In this document: in pieces, positions 20,130 to 30,480 of the stretch
How the letters are laid out: every line of letters starts with the position of its first letter
Position numbering within the stretch: position 1 is the first letter of the stretch
From: Euleptes europaea
Taxonomy: Eukaryota > Chordata > Lepidosauria > Squamata > Sphaerodactylidae
DNA length: 64,000 nt
Direction: 5' to 3'
Assembly (NCBI RefSeq): GCF_029931775.1
Contig: NC_079312.1
Location: 9,803,821 to 9,867,820 of the forward strand
Made by a program: the position numbers and the translations under genes
Notes under the pieces: generated by a model
Told to the model about the DNA's origin: nothing
Seen by the model: the letters and a program-made list of their open reading frames with translations, nothing else
Databases searched by the model: none

Positions 20130-23100
20130 AGCATGAATTTGTTACAAATCTTATCACTGAACATCAACGGTCTAAACTCCCCTAACAAAAGAAAGTTTTT
20201 CACAGTTTAAAAAAGAAAAAGAAAGACATTATCTGCCTTCAAGAAACTCATATTAAAAGAGAACATGAGAAACTTTTACACATGACCCACCTTGGAACTC
20301 CCTACTTTGCTTCGGCTCGAGAGAAGAAGAGAGGTCTGGTTACATATATCAATGAAAAAATCTTAACTGTCAAATCTCACATGGCAGATCCAGATGGACG
20401 TTACCAAATTTTAACTCTTTTTGGATTAGATGGAATCTGTTTTACGCTGGTAAATATATATGCTCCAAATGCTTCTAAAGAAATCTTTTTTGAAACATTG
20501 TTCAAGAAACTTGCAGACTCTCATCAAGGAGAAATTATACTTCCAGGAGATTTTAATGCGGTAATAAATCCAATGATTGACAAATCCCACAATAGCACAT
20601 CCGGGAAATTACCGAAGAATGTCTTTAAATGTATGAAAGAATTTAACTTAATAGATGTATGGAGAACGAAGAATCCAAAAACAAAAGACTTCACATTTTA
20701 CTCAAACCGTCATGGATCATTTTCCAGGATTGACATGTGCTGGACTTCCAAATCTATCTTAACAAGTTTGGACAGAATACAGATCGCCCCCAGAATACTG
20801 TCAGATCATAATCCAATTGAATTTACAGTGACGAGAGGAAGACCAGGAATTAGAAGATGGCGGTTAAACGATCAAATATTGCGGAGAAAAAACATGCTTG
20901 AACAAAGTAAACGTGATGTGGAAGAGTTCTTTATTTTAAATAGGACCTCAGACATGTCAGATTTTACTGTGTGGGATGCCAGTAAAGCATTCATTAGAGG
21001 GAAAATGATAGCTTTGAATTCCAAGATTAGAAAAGACAAGCAAAAGAAACTTAAAGATTTTCAAGAACAATTAAGAATATTGGAAAAAAAGATTCAAATT
21101 AAGCCAGATAAAATTACTCTGCATGACATTAAGATGACTAAACATCATATCGAACTGATAGAAACGGAAGAGATTAAAATGAAAATGAAATATGCCAAGC
21201 AGAGATTTTTTGAAAGAGCAAATAAACCGGGCCGTTTTTTAGCCAGTCAACTTCGACAACAAGAGAAGAAAAGAAAGATAACCGGTGCAAAAGTTAATGG
21301 AACAACTTACAACAGTCAAAATGAAATTGAAAAGGTATTTGTTGATTACTACAAACAATTTGTATGTGAAGGACGATTTGCAAGACCAGGGGCTAACAAG
21401 GTATTTGATAGATGCACATCTCCCTAAACTATCATCAGAAGAACAAGAGAGTCTTAATCAGAAGATAACAACACAAGAAATTGTGGATGCCATAAATAAC
21501 TTGAAATTGGATAAAGCACCAGGTCCTGATGGATTTACACCACAATATTACAAACTTTTTGAACAACAATTGACGCCTATTTTACTATCTCTGTACAATG
21601 AGGTAATTGAGCATGGAAGAATTCCATTGTCCTGGCAAGAAGCACATATATCTCTTATACCAAAGGAAGGCACCGATCCATATCTTCCTCAGGCATATAG
21701 ACCAATCTCTTTGTTGAATATTGATTACAAAATTTTTGTTTCTATTATCACCAAAAGATTTCAAAACCATATTAACAAATTGGTGCACCCAGACCAAACT
21801 GGTTTCATACCAAAGAGACTTATGAGAGATAACGTACGATTGGTTCTCAGTGCAATTAAATATATAAAGTCAAAATCTTTAAAGACTGCAATGATTTTTT
21901 TAGATGCGGAAAAAGCTTTTGATAACGTATCTTGGCACTTTATTTCTAAAATACTACAACAAATGAATTGTGGAAATACTCTTCTTACGGTCTTCAACGC
22001 AATATACTCCGTTCAAAAGGCACGTCTATTGATAAATGGATCTCTTTCGACAGAATTCAAAATTAACAAAGGTACCAGACAAGGATGTCCACTTTCTCCA
22101 CTTCTTTTTGACTTGTCAATGGAGGTTCTTGCGAACTATATAAGAAATGACCCTAAAATCTTAGGTCTGGTTGTTCAAAATGAAGAACACAAAATTAAAA
22201 GTTATGCAGATGATGTTGTATTGATTTGTCAAAACCCTGAACGAACTTTACCATATGTTTATCAACACATCAGAGAATTTGCCAAATTCTCCGGCTACAA
22301 ATTGAACAAAGACCAAAATCTTGACCTTTAATACTACAACTGATGAAGATGTGAATCTACAAGGAATTACTGGATGCCAAATAACGAAGGAGTCTATTAA
22401 ATATCTTGGGGTCAGAATATCATCACAGAACAAGACACTTATGAAGTCAAATTATTTGAAAATATGGGGAGACATAGAAAAAGATCTAAATTTATGGTCA
22501 AAAATGAACATCTCTTGGCTGGGAAGAATATCGGTGATAAAGATGAATGTACTCCCAAGACTGAACTTTCTATTTCAATTTCTGCCGATTAGTATACCAG
22601 ACAGAATACTAGAAAATTGGCAAAAACAAATAAATCGATTCGTGTGGGCCGCGAAAAAGCCAAGAATTAGATTTAAAGTGTTACAAGATGAAAAGAAAAG
22701 AGGAGGTTTGGCACTACCTAATCTTAAACTATATTATTATGCAGCCTGCTTAACCTGGATTGCAGAATGGATAAAATATCCTAATCATAGACATTTGATT
22801 CTAGAACGAGCGGATCTCGGACAAGGATTTCATAAAATTTTGTGGGATCCCACAGCAATCACAAGGACAAAACATCAGAAGACTGTGACATCAAGACGGC
22901 GATACTAAAAGTATGGAAGAAATATAAGAAAAGAATAAGTCCAACTCCACCATCAATAATGTCTCCAACCGAAGCATACCATGACAATGTTAAACTGAAA
23001 CCGGCTGTTCAATTTACTTACAATGATATGATAGACCCAACAGGTGAAATCAAGAGCTTAACTGAACTTCAAAAAAATTTTCAAAAATTAAACTGGCTAA

Positions 23101-24088
23101 CTTATCTCCAACTGAGGTCTAATCTGAAGAAAGATTGCTTACATTCTTGGCCATTTCGAGAATTGACAGAGTTTGAACTGCTAATAACCAAGAATGACTC
23201 TCATTTATTAGGAAAAATTTATAAACTTCTTTTAAAATATGACAGAAGAAGAACAAGTAAAAACGAATATGATTAAATGGATGCAAAACTTTGGTGAAAT
23301 GATTAATATGGAATCTTGGGAAAGACTCTGAACCTTTGAATTAAAATATACTGTATGTCAAGAAGTTAAAGAAAATTGGTATAAAACATTTTATAGATGG
23401 TATTTGACTCCAAATATGCTCTCTCATATGACATCTTCCGGGGGAAAAGGCGTTTGCTGGAAATGTCAAAACACAGACGGGTCTTACTTTCATGTTTGGT
23501 GGACATGCCCTAAAATTCAACAGTACTGGAAACAGATTCATAGAGAACTCCAGACGATATTGAAAATGAAGATACCACAAGATCCTAAATATTATTTACT
23601 CAGTATCGTCCCACCAAACTTGCCTTTGAAATTTCATGATATTTTTAAATATGCCACAACAGCAGCAAGAACGGTTCTGGCAAGGACTTGGAAACAAAGT
23701 CTATTCCCGAAACTGAAGAATGGAAAGAAAAGCTTTTAGATTACGCCAGTATGGCAAAAATGACTTTTATTTTAAATCCAAAGATCAATGAATCCACGGA
23801 ACAATTTAATGAAAAATGGGAGTTATTTTACACTTATATGTCTTCTAGATAAGCAATTGATTAGTTAATATCTCTTTTAAAACAATATATTGACAAATGA
23901 AAGATATCTATCTTTAATGTCATTTTATTAGATAAACTGTATAATGTTTGTTTGATATTTGTTGTATTCTATGAGCTTGTTTTTAACGAAATTCCAACGA
24001 TGTTTTTATATATTCATGATTTATCTTTTCCCTTTCCTTTTTTTCCCTTTGTACCCCCTAAAATATAAAATAAAATTTAAAAAAAAAA
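20130..24088 (+). mobile_element. L1 LINE, ORF2 and 3' UTR
   Basis: ORF2 starts at 20133 (ATG, then NLLQILSLNINGLNSP). APE-type endonuclease at about 20133-20850: LQETH, YAPN, GDFNAV and SDHNPIEF motifs. RT at about 21430-22330 with DKAPGPDGFTPQYYK, YRPISLLN, FLDAEKAFDNVSW, GTRQGCPLSP and an intact YADD box (22204-22215). A C-terminal cysteine region CWKC...WWTCP lies at 23455-23515. The 3' UTR ends in a pyrimidine tract and A tail (24040-24088). It is broken by about five frameshifts (near 20195, 21375, 22315, 22870 and 23250) and a stop near 23330. No L1 ORF1 is seen. The few lesions in about 1,230 codons suggest a moderately young copy. Confidence 0.88.
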
Positions 24089-24495
24089 GAATCAATTAGA
24101 CATCTAATGGATATAATAGAAAGATATGGATCATATTCAGGCTATAGGATTAATAAATCCAAGAGGAATATAATTTTAAAACACCTCAAAAGATCAGAAG
24201 ACAAATTCAGATCTATTATAGGATGTAAAGTGACAGAAGAACGTATAAAATATTTGGGTATAAAGATACCTGGACATAATAAAACTTTGTACAATGATAA
24301 TTAAAAAGCAACTTTGGCCAACATTGAAAAGTATCTGAAGAGATGGTTGAAACTAAAAATCTCATGGCTGGGTAGAGTCTCAACTATCAAAATGAGTGTG
24401 CTACCCAAACTCAGTTTTTTTGTTTCAAATGTTGACAATTCATTTGGAAGATTAGCTCTACCAAACATAGAGCTTTTAAAAATGTTATAACCTCT
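24089..24495 (+). mobile_element. Second L1 ORF2 fragment
   Basis: Directly after the L1 A tail, 24107-24304 codes for YGSYSGYRINKSKRN and IKYLGIKIPGHN, and 24330-24420 continues with SWLGRVSTIKMSVLPKL: the region just after the RT of ORF2. It is a different, more decayed L1 copy. Confidence 0.7.
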
Positions 24496-24735
24496 GTTCT
24501 CTTGCTGGCAAATAAATGCTGACTTGGATCCACATCATCTCTCTGTGATCTTTGGGCAAGGTTGTGAGAGGAATAGTCTTAGAGGCAAGACAGATATTAG
24601 GCCTTATGTTAATTCAACTCTGAAATGTTAATTCAGCTCTGAGATGTAAGGTAATAGTCGATGATTCTATTATTTTGCCCAGAAGTCTATTATTGGAGAT
24701 GATGATTACGGTTTATATGTATTTATTATAGTGGT

Positions 24736-24765
24736 TTCTGAGGAAGACATGTCGAAACAGGGAGT
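24736..24765 (+). ncRNA. Hammerhead-like motif at the PLE 5' end
   Basis: CTGAGGA, a GAC/GTC hairpin, then GAAAC, just before the PLE direct repeat. It has the order of a hammerhead core, with one extra A after A9; stems I and III are not clear. PLEs are known to carry hammerhead motifs in their terminal repeats. Activity unproven. Confidence 0.35.
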
Positions 24766-24774
24766 TACCCAGAC

Positions 24775-25101
24775 CCCTGTAGTCTGTTACCTGGTTGAGA
24801 CTTAACTTCAGGGCTCGAGAAGGTTACTCAACCTATTGAGGATCGAGTGAAACTACTTTGTTACAGTGTAGTAATGCATGATCCAGGAGAACGTTACAGT
24901 TTCCAACTTGGAGAAGAATGTTGCAATCTTTGCCTCGAAACGACTGAAATTGACTTGGACTTTGGAACTTATAAGTTTGGGCAATTTTGATGTATAATTT
25001 TCTTATGTGGGTGTTTGAATAATTGGAAGTATATATATGGAATGAAAACTTTTCTGTGCAACTTTGAACGCTTTGGCATTTGGCTGCTGGTTTTTGGTTT
25101 G
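24775..25101 (+). repeat. PLE left LTR-like direct repeat
   Basis: Matches 30144-30478 from 'ccctgtagtctgttacctgg' to 'gctgctggtttttggttt', with a scatter of substitutions and one 9-base indel. Two direct repeats around a Penelope-type ORF are the pseudo-LTRs of this class. Confidence 0.8.
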
Positions 25102-25312
25102 AGCACACGGCACAGCAGGCTAACGTTTATTATCTTCCTAACCTGTATTGTTAGCATGTCAAAATGGAAAGAGACCTTTGCCTTTTCAAATGAAGAAAGG
25201 GATAAAATCTTAGATTCAGCATCACCTGTTGTGGGCAGGAATGTGATGGGGATGCAGGTAGTTGTATACTTAGTTAAAAGAGCAAGAAAAGGTATCTTAA
25301 GAAGATGCCAAC

Positions 25313-26064
25313 TGTGATGAGTAAACAACTTGTGGGGGTAACAGACTCCTATTGTGTTGAATTAGGACCTTGATTCAAATGTGATTTATCATCATGTTTG
25401 TCATCTGGCCTCGAGATTAGATCACTTATCTACCCTAACAGCCTTGGGCATATCTCATAGCCTTGAAGATAGTGTTGAAGGTTATGGATGACGAGAGTAT
25501 TCACTGATAAGATTCCTGCAGAGACAGTATATAAGGAGTCTGAAATAGAGGCTTGTTGGAGGTCTAGGTAAGGGACCTTCTGAGCGGTAGGTGATATGTG
25601 TGATTAATTTCTGATCTGTGATTGTATAAACTGATATATGTTAAGACTGTTTGAAATTATTATATTTGAAGTTATTTTGCTTATGTTTGCTTATGTGATG
25701 TGAAATGTTTGACATTGAACTGTTTGAAATGCTTGCAATGAAATGTGCTTATGGCTTCATTGAATATGTTCACTTATATATGACTAAGTTATATAATGCA
25801 TTATATTGAGTGTATATTGTCATATTGCCTTATCACTGCTATGTATTTTGACTATTGCTTTGTCACATATTGTATTGCTCTATTTCACTTCACATTCTGT
25901 TATACTCTACTTTCAAAGTTCTGAAACTCGCTTGTATTATTACTGGAGTTAGCAATAAAAAGAATCTTGCTGATTCAATAAGGTTGCCTCGCATACTTTG
26001 GTAACACAGTCTAATAAAGCACCATATCTCTCAGTGAGATATTAATCTTATAGATTCTGTTACA
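25313..26064 (+). mobile_element. Solo LTR inserted in the PLE
   Basis: LTR-like block with TG...CA ends, TATA-like GTATATAAGG (about 25528-25537) and AATAAAAAG (about 25954) before the end. The promoter stretch ('gtctgaaatagaggcttg' and 'gttggaggtct') is shared with the LTR at 32960-33636, so they are two copies of one family. Retrovirus-like or Ty3-like fossil; no internal genes. Confidence 0.6.
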
Positions 26065-27585
26065 GATACAGTACCGAGCCCACTTCAGATTTTCCACATT
26101 AGAAATAGAGTCAGCCTCTGATTTTAATGCTCTCTTATACAGCATGAAAAAGGAAATCAAATACGAGATGCACGCATCCTCATTGGTTCAATATGTTAAG
26201 AACAAAATGGTTCCAAGAGGTTTGCGGTTGCAAAAAGCACCTACTTTGTTCAAGGATACTCCAGTTCAAGGACCTGGAGTTCAAAGATAAATGGGTTGCA
26301 ATTTTAAATAAGTGTGCTTTTGACTTAATGACATTAATTATAGGACAAGCCAATGTGGAAGTAACCAAATTGAAAGAGGAAACAAACAAAATTAAAGAGG
26401 ACATTAAGTCTTCTACTATTCCTTCCACTTTTGATATCAAACAAATGGAATTGGAACTTAAAGCCTATCGGGACAACATCCGAGCATATAAAACTAAAAA
26501 ACTGGAACGAGACACTAATGATTACACGGAGGATACGGTTTACCCATGGTATAATAACACAAACGAACAAGCTCCGATTCACCAGAGTAGTAGGGATACC
26601 TCAGGAGCACAAGATAGGAGTGATTCCTCCAGTTTATCGAGTAGAGCCTCCAACAGGGAGTATAATTTAAGACCTAGTCAAGGTAGGGGAAGAGGGAACC
26701 CCTACCCTTTTCACCAACGCAGAGGACGCAGGAAACGGAAGAACTAGTTATCAGTCTATCCCCATGTACACTTACAGATAGAGAAAGGAAGATTTTAAAT
26801 CTTGGACTCGGATATGTGCCAACACCTAACTATTCAACATTGCAGACTAGGATTGATGTGTTCAAACTAATTAGGTTACTTAAATTGAAGGAACAGTATG
26901 GGAATGAGGAAAATGTCAGGGCAACACAACATAGAAACAAATTTAAACCAAAATCCAGATATATTCCCGCCTCTAACAACCACTTGATAGCCACTTTCCA
27001 GGAAGTGGTATTGCATGATATTGACATTAAAACACTCAAAAATTTTAAACAACACAATTTTGAGTTACAAGATTGGGAGACATTGAATTCCTTAGCTAAT
27101 GACCCAAATCTGGTTATAAAACCTGCAGATAAGGGGCGGGGCTATTATTGTGATGAGTAAACAGAATTATGTTAATGAGATACAAAAACAACTTAATGAC
27201 AGTAATTACTATCGGAAACTTACACATGATCCAACTGAAGAGATAATGTTGATTATACATACCATTGTTAATGAAGCTTCTGCCTTGGACCACATTACCC
27301 AGGAAGTAGCTGAATATTTAGTGAATAAATTCCCTAAAATACCCATTTTTTATGTCCTTCCCAAAACCCATAAGGGAATCATTCCCCCACCCGGTAGACC
27401 TATCGTGGCCAAGATAGATTCAGCACTAGATCCAATTGCCAAATACGTAGAATCATTCTTACATGAATTTGCCATCCATACAGAATCTTATATTAAAGAT
27501 ACACTGCACTTTATTACTGAGATAGAAAAGGTGACAGTTCCTCCAAACAGCGTGTTAGGTACGTTGGACGTAAATGCCTTATATA

Positions 27586-28853
27586 CAGTGAGGGGAAAAA
27601 GTATTTGATCCCCTGCTAAATTTGCCCATTTGCCCTCTGACAAAGAAATGACCAGTCCATAATTTTAATGGTAGGTCTATTGTAGCTGTGAGAGACAGAA
27701 TAACAACAGGAAAACCCCCAGAAACCCAGAAGACAAAAGTCAGAGATTGATGTGCATTATAATGAGTGAAATAAGTATTTGATCCCCGATCCCCTATCAA
27801 CCAGCCAGATGTCAGGCTACCTGGTATCTTCACTGTATGTAACGAGCTGAGATTAGAAGCACCAGCTTTAAGGGAGAGGTCTTACCTCTAATCCCAGCTC
27901 GTTACAGTACCTGTACAAAAGACACCTGTTGACAGAAGCAATCAATCCATCAGATTCCAAACTAGCCACTATGACCAAGATCAAAGAGCTGTCCAAGGAT
28001 GTCAGGGACAAGATTGTAGACCTGCACAAGGCTAAACTGGGCTACAAGACTATTGCCAAGCAGCTTGGTGAGAAGGTGACAACCCTAACCCTAACTGTCA
28101 ACCTCCCTCGGTCTGGGGCTCCATGCAAGATCTCATCTCGTGGAGTTGCAATGATCATGAGAACGGTGATGAAGCAGCCCAGAACTACACGGGGGGAACT
28201 TGTCAATGATCTCAGGGCAGCTGGGACCATAGTCACCATGAAAACAGTTGGTAACACACTACGCCGTGAAGGACCGAGATCTTGCAGAGCCCGCAAGGTC
28301 CACTTGGTCAAGACAGCACATGTACAGGCCCGTCTGCAATTTGTCAATGCACATCTGAATGACCCAGAGGAGAACAAAGGAGTGGCTCAAGAAGAAGCAC
28401 ATTAAGGTCCTGGAGTGGCCTAGCCAGTCTCCAGACCTTAATCCCATTGAAAATCTGTGGAGGGAGCTGAAGGTTGGAGTAGCTACACATCAGCCTCGAA
28501 ATCTTACTGACTTGGAGAGGATCTACAAAGAGGAATGGGACAAAATACCTCCTGAGATGTGTGCAAACCTGGTGGCCACCTACAAGAAACGTCTGACCTC
28601 TGTAATTGCCAACAAGGGTTTTGCCACCAAGTACTAAGTCATCTTTTGCAAAGGGATCAAATACTTATTTTACTCATTATAATGCACATCAATCTCTGAC
28701 TTTTGTCTTCTGGGTTTCTGGGGGCTTTCCTGCTGTTATTCTGTCTCTCACAGCTACAATAGACCTACCATTAAAATTATGGACTGGTCATTTCTTCGTC
28801 AGAGGGCAAATGGGCAAATTCAGCAGGGGATCAAATACTTTTTCCCCTCACTG
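27586..28853. mobile_element. Tc1/mariner element, internally deleted
   Basis: Ends cagtgaggggaaaaagtatt and its inverse; a second direct-repeat motif 'aagtatttgatccc' lies inside each long TIR (about 27586-27800 and 28650-28853), and TA flanks both sides (27584-27585, 28854-28855). 1,268 bases against about 1.6 kb for an intact relative. Insertion was into the PLE RT region. The TIR text is like that of Passport-type Tc1 elements known from fish and other vertebrates. Confidence 0.9.
27971..28637 (+). pseudogene. Tc1 transposase, catalytic core deleted
   Basis: The ATG at 27971 begins [20 protein letters not shown], the N-terminal paired-like DNA-binding domain, then [11 protein letters not shown]. 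After [11 protein letters not shown] (about 28370) the text jumps to [19 protein letters not shown] and NPIENLW near the C terminus, in another frame. The part holding the first two catalytic aspartates is lost; only the third acidic residue remains (NPIENLW). A second short deletion at about 28081-28096 is filled by aaccctaaccctaact, a telomere-like text. Non-autonomous. Confidence 0.88.
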
Positions 28854-29613
28854 TACCAATGTTCCAACGGAGGAAGACAGACATATTATATGGGAACTAC
28901 TTGATTCCCGAGGGCATCAATGCCCACCTACACACTTCCTGCTCAGTCTCCTAGATGTAGTCATGGAGCACAATTTTTTAATGTTCCAAGAAGACTTCTA
29001 CCTACAAGTAAGGGGCGCAGCAATGGGAAGCGCCTATGTGCCCTCCATTGCCAACATCTATATGATATCATTTGAACGGAGGTTCATCATGTCTAAAAAT
29101 CCCTTTGCACAAGAAATATTATTTTACAGGAGATACGTGAATGATATTCTTCTGGCCAAGAAAGATTCAGCATCATTTGAGGCATTTAAGGAATGGCTCA
29201 ACACTCAGGATCCAAATATAGAATGAACAGGAGGGTCCAATGCACAGCAATCAGCATTCCTGGACACAGTAGTATATAAAAAGAATTATGGTAAGTTAGG
29301 TGTACGACCATACAAAAAAGTGATGGATTGTAACAACCTATTATATTACCGCTCTTTTCATCCTGCCCACCTTAGGAACAACCTTCCGTACAGTCAGTTT
29401 CTAAGACTAAAAAGAAATGCTATGGAAGATAGGGATTTTAAAAGAGCAGCCAAACAGTTGAGACAGGATTTGGCTCAAAGACAATATCCAAATACTGTTG
29501 TCCAGCGGGCTTTGCAAAGAGCTAGCTTGAAACAGAGATCCGAAATTTTGAAAGAAAGAAAAATAGGGAAAAGGGGACTAGACTTACCTTTTCCTTGGAG
29601 TATACCTCAATAA

Positions 29614-30143
29614 CTCCCCTAATTAGAGGGATTGTGTTAAAGCATTGGCACATTGTTAAGAACGTACCAGGTTGCTTGTTTGCTTCTCTGAAACTTGGCT
29701 GTGGAATTATACTATTTGTGAATAAAACTTGTTAGCCTTTAAATTGGCTTTTTGTGACTCTTGTTTTGGTGGTTCCAAGCTAAATCTGAGTGCCTGAAGC
29801 CTTAAGGCTTGCTACCACAGTCTGTAATCTCTTTTGAAGGTAAAACCTCCCCCTGCTGGGTCTCTACCTTGCAGGGTGAGCTTGCTTTTGTATTGGTAAG
29901 TGGCTGGCAGCAGCTTTGCCCTTAGGCTCTGCTAGTTGTAATCTTTTTGAAGGGCTGGTGGCAGTTCTACCCGCTAAACTCAGAGGGGAAGCTAACAATT
30001 CTTGCTCGGGTGCTTATTTGGGCTCCTGTGCCTGGCGGAGGCTTGGCAGAGTGCCCTGCATTCGGCAAGGTTGTTGCATTCTGATCCAGATAGGAATTCT
30101 CCCTCCCTCGGGGCTAGGCTTCGAGGGGAGGAAATCCTTGACA
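29614..30143 (+). other. LTR-like or unassigned stretch between PLE ORF and right repeat
   Basis: Contains AATAAAACTTG (about 29721) followed by a U5-like stretch, and a long text 'ggtaaaacctccccctgctg'. It could be part of an LTR or PLE 3' UTR; not resolved. Confidence 0.3.
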
Positions 30144-30478
30144 CCCTGTAGTCTGTTACCTGGTTGGGACTTAACTTCAGGGCTCGAGAAGGTTACTCAA
30201 CCTATTGATGATCGAGTGAAACGACTTCGTTATAGCATAGTAACACACGATCCAGGAGAACGTTACAGTTTCCAACTTGGAGAAGAAAGTTGCAATCTTT
30301 GCCTTGAAATGACTGAAATTTGCTTGGACTTTGGAACTTATAAATATAAGAACTTTGGGCAATTTTGATGTATAATTTTCTTATGTTGGTGTTTGAATAA
30401 TTGGAAGTATATATATGGAATGAAAACTTTTCTGTGCAACTTTGAACGCTTTGGCATCTGGCTGCTGGTTTTTGGTTT
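30144..30478 (+). repeat. PLE right LTR-like direct repeat
   Basis: Partner of 24775-25101. The next element starts immediately after it ('cagaattccctggcagcag'). Confidence 0.8.
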
Positions 30479-30480
30479 CA

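Larger units (their letters stand above)
25102..29613 (+). mobile_element. Penelope-like element, internal region
   Basis: Coding pieces in order: N-terminal region (25102-25310, 26065-26747, basic RGRGRG end), NPNLVIKPADKG motif (about 27095-27130), FYVLPKTHK and PPPGRPIVAKID (about 27345-27420), LGTLDVNALYT (27556-27585), then after a Tc1 insertion the GAAMGSAYVPSIANIY and RRYVNDILL region (about 29005-29155), and a basic tail to 29613. These are the RT motifs of Penelope-like elements and not of LINEs or LTR elements. No GIY-YIG endonuclease domain is seen before the right repeat. An LTR (25313-26064) and a Tc1 derivative (27586-28853) are inserted. Broken, a few lesions. Confidence 0.82.

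Noticed and set aside
28605-28860. Plus frame joining Tc1 end with PLE text
   Set aside because: It is the Tc1 TIR read as protein by chance before the PLE resumes; not a fused gene.
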